Below are positions 24,960 to 37,309 of a DNA stretch of 64,000 bases, piece by piece. Below the pieces are notes generated by a model, which saw only the letters and a list, made by a program, of their open reading frames with translations, was not told the origin of the DNA and ran no database searches. Source of the DNA: Sthenelais limicola (lineage: Eukaryota > Annelida > Polychaeta > Phyllodocida > Sigalionidae); NCBI GenBank assembly GCA_942159475.1, contig OW804102.1, positions 22,882,684 to 22,946,683 of the forward strand, in the 5' to 3' direction. Positions within the stretch are counted from its first letter, which is position 1, and every line of letters begins with the position of its first letter. A program made the position numbers and the translations under genes.

Positions 24960-25122
24960 GTTTAGTCCATGTTTGGGATGATTTCGGGCTATAGTTGCCC
25001 TCTGAAGCCATGCATTATAGAGCTATAATACCCTGAGAGACCATGACTGGCCTGCAAGGACATTTTCCTCGTCAATACACGTTGGTCAGGCAGGTTTGAA
25101 ATCGTCCCAAAATAGACTAAAC
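24960..25122. mobile_element. Foldback element with GTTTAGTC termini
   Basis: gtttagtccatgtttgggat at the left matches the reverse complement of atcgtcccaaaatagactaaac at the right. A family C block (tattaatgacctccatttc) follows directly at 25124-25142. Confidence 0.6.
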
Positions 25123-25142
25123 ATATTAATGACCTCCATTTC

Positions 25143-26099
25143 AGTCAGGAATCTGGCCCTTATCGTTATCAACAAACGGAGCCCTCTCCCTGACCTCTAT
25201 GTAAGTCATTAATCTTGTAATATTCTAGTAACATAGATGCCAAAGGTCTTCATAGTTTCTTTCTTGATTTGAATCTGAAAAATCAAGTATCCAATAAATC
25301 CTGATATGTCAAATTGTAGGCTATAATGTACTGGCATATAAACAGATTTGAGAACTAAATTATAAAACTCACACACAAATTACAATTCAAAACATCTCGC
25401 TTTTTTATCGATGGACATCTTAACGCCAAAATCAAATAAACCCAAAGTTTTTATACAATTTCTTCTGAGATAAGGTTATATAAACATGTATTTACAATAT
25501 AGCAGTTAACGTCATTGAATTTTCAAACAATTGAAATTCCCTTTCAACTGAGATTGATGATAGATGAGTATTGACAGTACCAACGATTGCACTGGCGTGG
25601 ATAAGAATAAAGTACTGTACCAATACTTTACCACTGGGATAAATGACGTTCTTGCAAACTTGAAATTATCTTAATGACTAGCGACAACTCGTTCCATATC
25701 AACTGATAGTGTCAGTCGTGTCTGATTATGTTAGGGGCTGCAATGGAATGAAGACCATGTGAGCCATCTAGCCCCTCTATCCACAGTCTCTTTTTCACTT
25801 GACAATATACCCTAAAACATTTAAGGCCCTTTTTCCACTTAGCCGATTTGTTGACTGTGGAAAATCGGAGGTGTAACAAAGGGCAGTCGGGTCAGTGGAG
25901 ATCCATGAACGATGAAGGTAGCAGACTGTAGTCAGTCGAGTGACTCCTGTCAATAGGATGAATCCAATCGTCAGGCTGATTTCCCATCTCTAAACCAACT
26001 GGCCCTCCAGTGAGAAAATCCGCACAGTGGACACAGAGCTTTCAACATCATGGCAGGTGGAGTTGCTCACTTCTGTGCTCATACCACTACACCACCCCA
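25143..26099. other. Non-coding spacer
   Basis: AT-rich sequence without a supported gene. Near 25850-26098 it has imperfect self-complementary stretches and a weak tRNA-like A box on the minus strand (ggtggtgtagtggtatgag), too little for a call. Confidence 0.35.
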
Positions 26100-26324
26100 C
26101 ATATGGGTCAGTTTGTCAGAAAATGTACAATCGGCAGCCCTTTGTAAGTTCTGCTAAAGGCTGAAAAAATGATAAATGCTCATTATATTTGCCATTTATT
26201 GCGTTGAAGCAAGAAATCTTTTTGATTATGTTAAACTGTACTTGAATCTCGTTTTTGTTTTGAATTTGGGTTAATTGAGAGAATTGTAGGCGAATTGTAC
26301 ATTTTCTGGCGACTTCACCCATAT
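26100..26324 (-). repeat. Family A inverted-repeat element, full length
   Basis: atatgggtcagtttgtcag to ctggcgacttcacccatat. Same orientation as 888-1121. Confidence 0.8.
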
Positions 26325-26943
26325 ATCGTTCCACAGGTACTTGGCCCAGTCCAATTATCAGGTGATATGGAAAGAACTATTGTTAATCGTAACAAATCAC
26401 CGGGAATATATTCAGCATTGCACCATTGTTGTTAGTAAATATTTTGCTTGGCCTATATAATGTATAAACTTAAAGGTCATAAATTTTCATTTAAGTTCCC
26501 TCTTTCCGTCTTTTCACAAGAACAACAACAAAGAAACAAATTGAAATTCTTAACCAATACATGAGTTCATAGACAGGTGCTGGAAAACACCCTAGTAGGT
26601 GTCAAAGTTGATGCGTTTACACTAGAAATAAGTAGGCTTTCAATAGCCAGCATAAAACAACAAAAAGTAAATCTTTCCTGTGTTTAATTCCAAAACATTG
26701 AGAAATTCACAATTTAATATCATGCCAGACTGACCAATGTTACTATATTTTTTACAAAAATATTTTTTAAATATTTTTCTTAAAGGATTGGTTTCTGTTG
26801 AGTCCCCAGCCCGACCCACCACATAAAAATCTTCAAGTTGCCTCCCCAGTACAAACAATACACATTTTTCATCATTCATATGAACATTGCAATAAAAACA
26901 ACATGAAATATAATGAGTATTCTCATGGTCACGTTATCATTTC

Positions 26944-27519
26944 TTATGTAGATGAAGGGTGATGGTTCTCCTCGGACTTCCAGGCGAGGTATGTGTTCCA
27001 GAACAGCCCCACCACGTTAATAAGCAGCACTCTAAACTGACCGGGCAGGCACACGAAACTGAAGGCTTGGACGGGAGGCCAGATAGCATAACTGGTCATA
27101 AGCATGGGAGCATAGTCTCTGTCCAGATCACCCTTGATCTCTTTGGTTTTCTCGCCCCTCAGAGCAGCCATGAGCGCAACAAAGACGCCCAGGTACAGCG
27201 GCAAGAAGAAGCCTTGGTCCAAGCACAGTTTCTTGACCGCTACCTGCCGCAGCGGACCCTTGATCACTCGGTCCAGGTTCGAGTACCAGAAGTGCATGCC
27301 AGGGCCAAAGACCAGCATCCCACAGCCTGTGAAGCGCAGAGTACGGGTGTACTCATAAGTCTTAAAGGTCTTGCCTTCAATGAGCATCTGGGCTAGGAAG
27401 TCCCCACCGCCCATGAGGGCGGCGGTGGACAGGGCCTGAGTCCGGTACGGATGCTTGTGGAGTTGGCTCAGGTACAACTGCCATACCCGAGATACATGAC
27501 GTGACATCACGGTGGTCAT
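26944..27519 (-). CDS. Mpv17: Mpv17/PMP22-family membrane protein, single coding exon
   Basis: Uninterrupted 191-codon frame from ATG 27519 to stop 26944, with an in-frame TAG just upstream of the start. Family landmarks in order: WQLYLSQLHKHPYRTQ near the N-terminus, MGGGDFLAQ, GPGMHFWYSNLDR around residue 80, LDQGFFLP, YAIWPPVQ and the C-terminal FRVLLINVVGLFWNTYLAWK. Length fits the family (about 175-200 residues, about four membrane segments). Mpv17 proteins sit in the mitochondrial inner or peroxisomal membrane and Mpv17 is linked to mitochondrial DNA maintenance. The N-terminal and LDQG regions look closer to Mpv17 than to PXMP2 or MPV17L2, but orthology within the family is inferred. 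Vertebrate Mpv17 is multi-exon, so the intron-free frame is notable. An acceptor-like tattgcag lies about 30 nt upstream, so a separate 5'UTR exon is possible. Confidence 0.9.
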   Translation of the reverse strand: MTTVMSRHVSRVWQLYLSQLHKHPYRTQALSTAALMGGGDFLAQMLIEGKTFKTYEYTRTLRFTGCGMLVFGPGMHFWYSNLDRVIKGPLRQVAVKKLCLDQGFFLPLYLGVFVALMAALRGEKTKEIKGDLDRDYAPMLMTSYAIWPPVQAFSFVCLPGQFRVLLINVVGLFWNTYLAWKSEENHHPSST

Positions 27520-27609
27520 CGCCAGCTAGACTACCCCTGACTGATATCTGCAATAGATAGACAGGAGAGGAATAAATACATAGTGGGGGATGGGGTGACT
27601 GTTTGATTA

Positions 27610-27815
27610 ATGGATGGATGCATGGATGCATGCATGATGCATGGATGGGTGGATGCATGGATGTCGATGCATGAATAGATGCATGGATGGATGGATGGAT
27701 GGATGGATGAGGATGCATGAATGGATAGGTGGATGCATGGATGGGTGGATGGATGAATTGATGGACGCATGGATAGGTGGGTGGATACATGGATGAATGG
27801 GTTGAATGATGGAGA
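27610..27815 (+). repeat. TGGA/ATGG microsatellite
   Basis: Imperfect tetranucleotide array (TGGATGCA, TGGATGGG and pure TGGA blocks), only ~90 bp upstream of the Mpv17 start codon. His/Pro/Ser-rich frames read through it are artefacts. Confidence 0.9.
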
Positions 27816-28067
27816 TATTGGCAATAAATATAATGGTCAATAGGCGAGGAAAATAGATTGAAATTAAAATCTAGATAAATTCAAAGAACAAATAAGTTTG
27901 GCTTAATTTGTGCATGTACATCTGGTTAATGAAAAACTAAAAACACGAAGCTACAAAAATAAATTAATGTTTTCTGTATAGCCTACGAATAGAAAGAAAT
28001 GAGTACATAGATCCATTGCTAAGAGTATTTTTTAAAAGATAGGTTCAACACCTGTTACCATGTTTCC

Positions 28068-28110
28068 TTGACAATAAATGGTATAATCCTTGACAATAAA
28101 TGGTATAATT
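28068..28110 (+). repeat. 21-bp tandem duplication
   Basis: ttgacaataaatggtataat occurs twice in a row, directly left of a family D copy. Confidence 0.7.
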
Positions 28111-28397
28111 AGTATATGTTTGCACTGGCAACAGGTTCTAACTCATTATTTCTTTGGGGATATTGAAATATAATACTTTTTTATTTTATCTGAGAACCGA
28201 TTTTAAAGGGGTTGTTTTTTTCACAAACTGAGAAAATGCACAATCAGCTGGCAGTTCTGCATTGTTTCGTGCAGTAGGAGACAAATATGCTATAAACATA
28301 TTAAACTTAAACTGAGTTTAGATGAACCTAACATATTACTGATATTTGAGTTTCTTCTGTATCCAAAGACTAATCTCATTTCTAAAATGTCTATGAT
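28110..28397 (+). repeat. Family D dispersed repeat, copy 1
   Basis: From gtttgcactggcaacaggtt to aaaatgtctatgat it is nearly collinear with 44352-44638, with scattered substitutions. Confidence 0.8.
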
Positions 28398-29180
28398 ATA
28401 AGTCTTGCCAATATTTGTATGTCACATAGTGTTTCTAATAATTTCAGTGATTTTGGCGGCGGTTGCATTATATACCGTTACAAATGAAATAGTTCCCATT
28501 TCTGGCAATTTTACATTCATTCCATTAGGTTCAACAGTGTTGAGTGCCTGTATCCATTTGCCTTCAATTTGTAGTCTTGTAATATAGATAAAGGTCCTCA
28601 CACCACCACCAAGAGCAAGCAAAATTCCGTGGGTAGATGCCTCAGCTAGTGCTGCCCCCTATTATAAAGAATGTAAACTAAAGCATGGGTCTTTTCTCCT
28701 CCCCTGCCTTTCCCACTTTCCTGAGATCGAGGCAACTCTTGCTATTCCAGTCCAGGCTATGATGTGGTAAGCGGTTTGCAAGTTACCCTAGATGGTGCCA
28801 CCCTCACAAACCCTTAGAACTAGCAGATACTACTACTTCAGCATGCCCATCCCTGAAGCAATCTTCTCCCAACTACTAGGCCAGTTCATGCATTATTTTA
28901 TCACCTTAATTGAAGTTGTCAAACGTTAAATTCTCGGCTAAACTCGAACAATTATTCAATATTTTCTACTTTGTATCCCATTTCTAGCCAAAAGCACTTG
29001 AAAGTCATCTGATTACAACGTTTTAGAAGATTTCACAAAGTTTCATCCATCAAAATCCAATGAATATTATATTGTAATCCATGATTATAATAATCGACAA
29101 TAATTACAATTATATAAACCAACAAATGGCTATATAGAGAGTCACTTGAAAATGTAGCAGATACATTTTGAGGCTAAACA
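28398..29180. other. Non-coding spacer
   Basis: Two overlapping opposite-strand frames of ~60 codons at 28405-28622 lack known motifs. The rest has no feature. Confidence 0.4.
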
Positions 29181-29417
29181 TTGGGTGAATCTTCCAGAAA
29201 ATGCATAATTCACATTCAGAAACCCTCCCAAATAACCTGATTTTAATACAGAGATGACTCAAAATACAATTTAACATAATTAAACAGATCCTTTATATCA
29301 TATCGTTGCCGAATTTACTCCGATATACCTAGTATCTATCATTCTTCAGCCAAATTTAGCAGAATTTACTAAATGTGTAGAGCTGGCGATTGTACATTTT
29401 TAGTGACCTAACCCCAT
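29181..29417 (+). repeat. Family A inverted-repeat element, full length
   Basis: ttgggtgaatcttccagaaaa to gtacatttttagtgaccta, with the family core intact but diverged termini. Confidence 0.75.
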
Positions 29418-30880
29418 TACACATTTTTCTTCTCGTCGTGCACTGATGACCACTCTTCTTTAACGTATTATCTGACCTTGTTCAAAAACAACCTAACAAG
29501 TGAAAGAACATACACATGTATTGTAGAATCTGAGAACAAAGGTAAAGTCTACATTATTGTGATGATTATCCCCCAACTAGATCAATTAGAAACAGGGGAT
29601 AAGATATGATATGATATAGAAATCTGCGTAGATAAGGTAGAGAATGGAAGCTGGCATACTCACAGGTGCCTGGAACGATAATGATATAAGGGAAGGTGTG
29701 TATGGTACGTATAGAGGCTATAAGTCTTATAATCAGCAGACCAAATCCACTTGGAGGGAAATCAGAGGTAGAGCACTGGGGAATTGGCAGGGGGTATTTA
29801 TTAACCTGTATATGATATATATGTAATAGTGTGGGTGTAATAATGGGGGTTTAAGCTTGCCAAGTATGTCAATACATATATGTCAATACCTATGTCAATT
29901 AACCCATATACCTTTATTCGAACACAAACCATAACAACTCCCCTTTAATTATGTATCCTGAAACGATATACAGTTTCTATTAGTATATTACTCAAGAACA
30001 TGTGTTTACTATATTAACTATGTGGGTTATGGTACTTGGAACACATACAAATGAAGAAACATACTTTTGGTGCGGGAAAAAAGTTGAAATTATTTCAACA
30101 TAAAATATTATCTTCAACACAAAAATGTAATCGCTTTGGGGACGCTCATCCCAGAAAAACTATACCAATTCTGTGCATTTATCACTTCTTTCAATTTGAT
30201 ATATTTACGCATGTTTACACAGAGAGAGAAAGACTGAGTCTAATCTTTCTTTGGATAGCTAGCTGGTGATGCCTTTTTGTTAATATAATCTGTGGCTATA
30301 TATGAGATGGATGGATCATGGATAGATGAAAACTGACCTCCCTCTCCCCATTCTAGTTTACTCCATAAACTTCCATTCCAATTAGTCTACATTTCTATCA
30401 TGCCACAGACACACACCCAAATCACCCCTATATGTACATGTATGTACCGTATACAGAAGCGCTCGATAATGACAAATATGTATACTGTATTAAGTACAAC
30501 AATTAGAGAGATCATTTCCCCGTGACCTCCAATCACCAGATTGATCCATTTGACATATGTTCCACGCCAATCAGCAATGTAAGAGCAAACAAGGTGTACA
30601 TAGTGTTTGTATAGCCTCTTTATGGAGCAAATGGTTTGACACTGCGTGGGGTGGGGCGAACGATTACTCCAGTAAATTGGCATTCGTACGAATTGCCATT
30701 TTGAACTTTGGAGATGTGGATGATACCACTGGAGGTTATATTACTACCATGGAACTAGTAAAGGAACTAGATCTATGTTCAAAGATAATACCCAAACCCA
30801 GGGACTCAAACCTGAGCTATTCGATATGAAAATGGATGTGCTAGAAAGAGATGGTCGGAGGGATTGAGTCTGAGTAAGAG
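29418..30880. other. Non-coding spacer
   Basis: No gene supported. Frames of 60-98 codons at 29644-29826, 30036-30269 and 30387-30829 show no domain signature or splice context. Confidence 0.4.
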
Positions 30881-31115
30881 TATATGGGTCAGATCGTCAG
30901 AAAATGTACAATTCACCTTCACAAATGTTCTCAAATAATCCAAATTGAAGACAGAAATGAAGTTCAAACCGCAGTTCAAATGATATTCATAATCAACACA
31001 ATACCAAATATACTCAGATATGTCTAGTATTTATGCCTTTTCAGACTGATTTAGCAGAATTGACTAAATGTGCAGAGTTATCAATTGTCAATTTTCTGAT
31101 GGTCTGGTCCGTATG
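30881..31115 (+). repeat. Family A inverted-repeat element, full length
   Basis: tatatgggtcagatcgtcag to attttctgatggtctggtcc. This is the clearest copy and includes the motif accaaatatactcagatatg. Confidence 0.85.
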
Positions 31116-31272
31116 AAGAAGGAGGGGAGGGAGGGAAGGGAGAGAGAGAGAGTGAATGGAGGGAGGGAAGAGACAGGGGAGCAGGGAGAGGAAAGGAAGG
31201 GAGAGGGGGAGCAGGGAGACAGAAAGGGAAGTGGGTAGAGGAGAAGGAGGGACGGACGGACGGAAAGGAGGA
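31116..31272 (+). repeat. Purine-rich GGGA/GAGA tract
   Basis: Almost uninterrupted purines for ~150 nt, directly abutting the end of the family A copy. Frames through it are low-complexity artefacts. Confidence 0.9.
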
Positions 31273-32929
31273 GAGCTTTTTTGCAAACGATGCAGCCAAG
31301 AACCACGAAGAAAGCCCACAGATAAAACAAGATTTGTCCCGATCAATAGATATGTAATATCATATTGTGCAGATATAAAATTGGAATAGAAAATACTGAT
31401 ATCATTGATATAATTGTACCGACCAGGACCTACCATCATCATGTCCCTAGTTATTTAGACAAGCTATTCTTGAAAAGGTTGAGTAAATGAGCAAATACTG
31501 TTAATCTACCTCTGTGCCAACCCCCTTGTTTATAGGTTTTACGTTACGTTGAATATGGATATTTCAAATATCGTTGAAATAAGGCAATAGTGTCTCTGGA
31601 TCTCAATAATCAAATGTTCAAACGTTCAATATGCACTTAGGCGGCGATGTAATAAAAATCCAACTCACACAATGAAATCCAGTTGAAATCAAAATCAAAA
31701 TGCCTGTTTAGCATAGATCTGAGCCGTGTGGTGGCATTGGGTAGAGCTTCTATGTTACAGCAATGGTGTCTATAAACTATGCCCCTTCCCCCACACTCGT
31801 TCCTATGCTAGCCCATGCATTCGTTTAGTTCCATATATGGTCATATAGCAACCAAGGTTGACAGAGGGTTCATAGAGCTTAAAAATACGCTAGCTTAAAT
31901 AGCTATAAAATAAGCTAAAACAAAACTATGGAGGCTTTCACAGCCTAAAATTCACCTAGTAGACAAGCATTAACATCAAGCATAAATTTATGAAGGTATT
32001 ATTAAATGTTCAGATTTGAGCAAAGAGGAAATTATACAATAATAAATTGATATGAGAAATGAAATATGCAATTTAAATATCGATAAATTAACGAAATTGA
32101 ACTGATGGCATTACTTTATGACCCAGGTCTGAGGAATAAAATTAAGCTTTGTAAATGTATTGAGGGTGTGACTGAAGCGAAGTTTGAAAAAGCGTCAGAT
32201 ATACTGCGCATTTATGAATATAGTTTGTTGGTTTCTCACCCTAAGAAAATGTTGAAACTATAATATATTCGTTAATAAAGGATGCCACCTGGGACCTGTT
32301 CCTCCGTTTTTTTGCTAACTATTGCTCCACTGGGAGTGTAACATATAATGTTTAGCGAAAAACGGTGCATTTGAGCTGAATTATGAAGCCGATGGGGAAA
32401 TTGTATGGTCACTACAATTCTTTATTACTGTTAAGGACTCAAACCCGAATTTAATGACTTTTAAGAGCCTTACACATTTATTTTCATTTTTAATGATGCG
32501 TGGGAACCCCGAAGACTTTGTGAATCGATAGAGCAATATTGCACTAACAACTGGTACCTTCTTCATGCACTCTCACTCACAGATACCTGCCTCCAATGTC
32601 AGAATCGTTTAATTTCCCAGAAGATACTGGGCAGCACACCTGGCAGGTGGGGGTATATAGTGCACCTGGCACGAGAGTCTAGTTGCAGCCTTTGCTACTA
32701 GGTGTGGACCACGAATCACCCAGGTAGTGAGGGGGGAGGTGAATGTCAGGTTCTTAATTGAATTGAATCTGGTTAAACAGGGGCCCATACACGCCTCTGT
32801 TTGAAGCATTCTACCACACATAGTCCTTACATTCACTTGTGTACTGCAACACCTGATTTACTATTCTATTGGATATAAGCTTGTGAGGAAAGGGAAAAGT
32901 AGTTAGGTGTTTCTCAGTTACACCGATGC
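31273..32929. other. Non-coding spacer
   Basis: AT-rich, no supported gene or repeat call. Confidence 0.4.
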
Positions 32930-33148
32930 AGCCTAGGCTCGAAGCCTCTCAGATCAGATCAGAGTGGTATATCAGTGAGTGGACGCCTACTGCGCTAATG
33001 GCGTTGCTGGACCAGGAGTAGGCATCCTAATGGGATTATAATGGCATTCTGCTGTCCCAATCGGTTTATAATTGCATTTTGCGGTTTGGGGCGAAAGGCT
33101 TTCCCTCAGTTTGAAGGGATTCTTTCAACTTTGAGCCTAGACTGTATG
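32930..33148 (+). repeat. Family B inverted-repeat element, full length
   Basis: Ends cagcctaggctcgaagcctc and actttgagcctagactgt are imperfect inverted repeats. The core has gtggacgcctactgcgctaa, two tandem aatgg(g)attataatggcatt units and gctttccctcagtttgaagg. Confidence 0.8.
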
Positions 33149-34522
33149 CCTGGTCCACTTACACATTACCATTAACAGAGCAAGTGATGGCAAAAGATGG
33201 AAGGCTGAATGAGATTACCCAAGTCCAAAATATTGTAACCATTTACATAATGTTTCTGTTGAATAAACGTTCTTTATACATAAATGTAGGTAAGTATAAA
33301 TTCTCTCTTCATCCTGCTCTTCTTCTTCCTCCATCACCTTCTCCTGGTCCCCGTTCCTCTCTTCCACCCTCTCACCGCACCCCTGCTCCTCTACTCAATC
33401 TACCTAGTCCTGTATGCCACGATACAAGAAAATAAACAGCATGAAACGAGACACCGTTAATCGAAAAGTTATCGGAGAGCATGGGCTCCCATACAGAATG
33501 GGCGTATAACTATTACGTATTAAATTGAATAACTCACGCTATATCCTTTAGATCTAGGACGAGACTAAACGTCACAATAATTGAATGAAACAAAAATGTG
33601 TTGTGACAATATCAATAGGGGATGTGCATTGTATACATACATGCGCACGGTGCATATTTGCTACAGTGCATGTTGGGATAGATTCAGTTCAGGTCTGACA
33701 TGTATATAAATATTTAGCAACATTTTATAAAAAAAATTTTTTTACAAATATCATTGCTTACATGTATGTATAAAATGATCTACGAAAACTAAATTCATCA
33801 TGGGAAAGATGGGGACGTGTGTTATAGAAACATGTATGACCCTTGGATATTGACATGTATATGTTGTAGCACCGAGAAATAGCCATGCTTTAAGTTTTAA
33901 CAAAATAGATTTTACACTATACCATTATGATGAAACCATCTTAGAATTTAATTTGAAACGTTTGTGTTTAATTTAAGAAAAATCGCTTTCATCATGATTA
34001 AGCAAGCTTTAAAAGGCTCATAAACAGATGCTCTGGTAAATGCCAGATTAGCTTTAGATATGCTATAACAAGTAATGTAAGTGGCGACGCCCTGGGCGAC
34101 ATAATTTCATGCAAATCAAGATATATAAATAGACATAGCGGATATACAAGTCCCCTATTGGTTGGAGATGTAATAAGGCACACGTTAACGACCCCCCCCC
34201 CCACCCCCTCACACACACATCCTCCCACAAGTGGAATACATATATGTACATATTTAGTACCGAAAAGAAAACATATCCGACGGGTATGCTCGAGCTCACT
34301 TTCTCTTTTCTGCGCACAAAATCGCTCCACTAGATGAGTCCAAGCGCGTATCTACAAGATATTCCACTATACTGATGCTGCCAAACTAATTAAAAATCAA
34401 TATCTTAGAACGGGCAGATACAGTCATAACGTAAGATTTAAAAAACTTATAAGAATCAAATTGTTCATAATTTTACAAGATGTGGCTTAATTCTGAAAGT
34501 CGTTTGGCTTTGGTAAGAGAAT
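33149..34522. other. Non-coding spacer
   Basis: Contains a pyrimidine-rich tract at about 33300-33390 and a C run with CA repeat near 34190-34220. No supported gene. Confidence 0.45.
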
Positions 34523-34690
34523 GTATATTAAAGGATTAATAACAGACATTGAGGGGCTGCTGGTGCACTGTTTGGTGTATAATCTCTCTACAATACACAA
34601 ACAGTGCACCAGCAGGCCCGAAATGGGGGATATTATCTTTTTAGTCTCTGCCTAAGGTTGTTTATAGCCCCTGGACTGTTCAAGACAGTG
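34523..34690. mobile_element. Family C element with central palindrome
   Basis: gggctgctggtgcactgttt (about 34553-34572) and aaacagtgcaccagcaggcc (about 34599-34618) pair as a near-perfect inverted repeat around a short loop. The outer parts (aaaggattaataac, tttagtctctgcctaagg) match the other family C fragments. Confidence 0.7.
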
Positions 34691-35057
34691 ACTAAAGATA
34701 TTCCACACTACCTATCAATTCATATGGGACATATCTTAGTTTAATGCTCACATCAAAATCTTAAACATCTTATGTATTCAGGGGTGTTGATCTGTCATAC
34801 TAAGCTTTGAGCAAAGGGGATCAGGACATGATCCCGATCTTTCTTCATTACCAGAAATGATTCAATATTACATATATGATAAGTCAGCTAAGTACATGTA
34901 TATGGTATGCATACATGGCATTGAACATATTGAATGAGCAAGAATGTGCACAGCCAATAATGGTCCTTCCTAATCCTGGTAAGAGTTAGACACATAACAA
35001 GGCTACCTCACAGTCTAGAATAATCAGATTGCTTCTAAACTGGCAGTACAGGTGACG

Positions 35058-35162
35058 GCTGGAAGACCTGGATATTATCCAGAAGCCTGGTCACCTATTT
35101 GTCGAATATGAAATTCTTCAAATAGGTGAACAGGCTTCTGGATAATATCCAGGTTTTCCAGC
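35058..35162. mobile_element. Foldback element with 43-bp arms
   Basis: gctggaagacctggatattatcc... pairs with ...ggataatatccaggttttccagc across an 18-nt loop. A related arm sequence (ttccaggtcttccagcatgc) occurs alone near 38681-38702, and a diverged one near 40817-40855. Confidence 0.8.
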
Positions 35163-35219
35163 ATAACAGGTGTATGACTTCAGACAAATAAAGTATTTTC
35201 CATTTCAATTCAACTATAA

Positions 35220-36140
35220 GTTTCTAGTTCTGTGGTAAGAGTTACTCTAGATCCACTATTTTGTGATGTGGGCATAAAATTAAAATATGAACTGCTGCAA
35301 GCTCTGCAATACAGACTTATACATAGAACCATTTGTTGTAACCAATATTTAAAACGAATTAAGATAGTGTTAGAAGACAAATGTAGGTATTGTGATGAGA
35401 AGGACGATTTAAAACACTTTTTTGTTACTTGTACCAAAACCAGAGCTTTCTGGGATCAGTTGATGTTGAAATTTATGGAAAATGAGTTGCTGGGACCCAT
35501 TGTAATAACTGATCTTCACGCCCAAAGTATTCTTCTGGGTCACATGGGTAACCAAAAACATAAGACATTCTTTAACTGGATTCTGTTGATGGCCAAAAAT
35601 ATGATCCACAGGCAAAAACTATTTCATAGTAACATCATAGAATTTAGAGCCTTCGTAAATGAAGTTAAGAGACATTATCGTGCCTTATCATATAATGCTG
35701 CGTTCGATAAAAGCAGCATGAGATGGTTCAATAAGGTTAAGGTCTTCATGAAGGAGTTTGTTTAAATTTAATTACTTATTACATCCTTAATGTGTTCAAA
35801 GGTACATGATTTCTGAAGTAACTTGTTTGTGTTTATAAGACTCTGGATTATATACTTCAAGCATAAATTAATATTATATTCATACAATGTCAGAATTACT
35901 TCTTATTCCAGTAGCCTTCCACCAATGCAGCAACTGTGGCACAGTATTACTAAGCTGGATAACATAAACACAACAAATCCAGGCGCAAAAAGAACCCAAC
36001 ACCATGGTTGCATAAATAGCAGATGGAACCATGCTCTAAATTATGTATTTATAACTGTCCCTGAGGAGGCTAACTGAAGGGCCGAAATATTGGACTTAAT
36101 TAGTATTTTAATATTAATAAACTTCAACTCACTTGCTACA
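35220..36140 (+). mobile_element. 3' end of a non-LTR retrotransposon (zf-RVT tail)
   Basis: The 177-codon frame 35232-35765 carries a Leu-Gln-rich helix (LLQALQYRLIHRT) and then CRYC, DLKHFFVTC and an FWDQL motif. That is the Cys/His zf-RVT domain found at the C-terminus of L1/Tx1-type reverse transcriptases. About 360 nt of 3' sequence follows, ending near 36140. No reverse-transcriptase core is visible upstream, so this is a short 5'-truncated copy. Confidence 0.75.
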
Positions 36141-36335
36141 AAATGACAGTCTGATTGATTTATTCCCACCTTTCAAGCATAATAATAAATTACTGGAATC
36201 CGAGATTAATATCAAAGTGATAATTGATTAACACAAAACGAAATTCAAAAGATAGCCTACGCAAATTATCAGTTGCAATGTTCTTTACTGAGCTTCACCA
36301 AGATCAAAAGTACTTGTGGTTTAAATTGAGGCCTG

Positions 36336-36457
36336 GGCAGTGTAGGTCCAAATCCTCAGATGAGATAAGAATGGTATGTCAGTGATTAGACGCCTACTTC
36401 GCCGGCAAGAGGCTTTCCCTCCGTTTGAAGGGACTCTTCTAAATTTGGGCCTAGACT
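36336..36457 (+). repeat. Family B fragment, internally deleted
   Basis: Retains cagtgattagacgcctactt and ggctttccctccgtttgaag but lacks the ataatggcatt tandem in between. Confidence 0.7.
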
Positions 36458-36887
36458 TTGGGCTTAGTGGGCGAGGCCCTTCTATTCTGAGGAAACTCCA
36501 CACCTAGCTTCAAATTCTTTGGCCCACGTTTGGGACTTTTACAGCGCGGTGTACTTTACAATGAGCGACCAATGGAATCACAAAGTTGAGACCTAGGACA
36601 AGTCGCAACAAATCGAGGATGAATGGATTTTTTTATGCAGCTCCCATGCAGGTTTAGAGAGAAGGCGGGAAAGCCGTGAGAACTAGGCCAGACCCTGGCA
36701 TTTAGCAAGGCTAGACAACACAAACCGTTCTTCTTAATGTACCTTGAGAGCTCTCGAGGTTTTATGAGTGGAGGCACTGGAAATAGTGTTGTATTTTTTA
36801 GTATAATTTGGGAATGCTCCACTAGTAAATGGTAAATTAAAAATTGTATTAATATATGTAGTATGATGTGACATGTCTACCGTACAG

Positions 36888-36975
36888 AAGAGGGAGAGAG
36901 GGTGTGTGTGTTTGGGGGGGGGGGGGGGCAGGAGGAGGGAGACGGAGAGAAAGAGAGGGAGAGAGAGAGACTGTC
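36888..36975 (+). repeat. Purine/GT-rich low-complexity tract
   Basis: A GT stretch, a G run and GAGA repeats in succession. Confidence 0.85.
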
Positions 36976-37309
36976 AGGACAAACGAGAGCAGAACTGGAT
37001 TATCGTTGGTCAGAGAGACAAACGAAAGAGATCGACAGACAGACTGACCGACAAACACAGACGGCATGAGGGCATGAGCCAGATCGCAACAGTGTGCTCG
37101 AGAGACAAAGCGGCGAGAAAACAGCAAGAGCACATATATAGGCCGTATATTGATTCAAAAGTATACCTTCAACGAGAAAACGCCTATGGATAGTCGCAGA
37201 ATAGGTTAAATCCTTCCTGTAATTGACAATCTCTCAGTTATGGAACCATCTGACCGGCATCTGACAGCTAGAGATATTATCCAAGTATTGTAGAGAGACT
37301 GTGAAACAC

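Noticed and set aside
26060..26098. tRNA-like A box (ggtggtgtagtggtatgag, minus strand)
   Set aside because: No B box or folded tRNA follows; too short to call.
27377..27840. His/Pro/Ser/Ile-rich minus-strand frames upstream of Mpv17
   Set aside because: They are translations of the TGGA microsatellite.
31041..31442. Ser/Pro/Leu-rich minus-strand frame of 133 codons
   Set aside because: It is produced by the purine-rich tract and a family A repeat.
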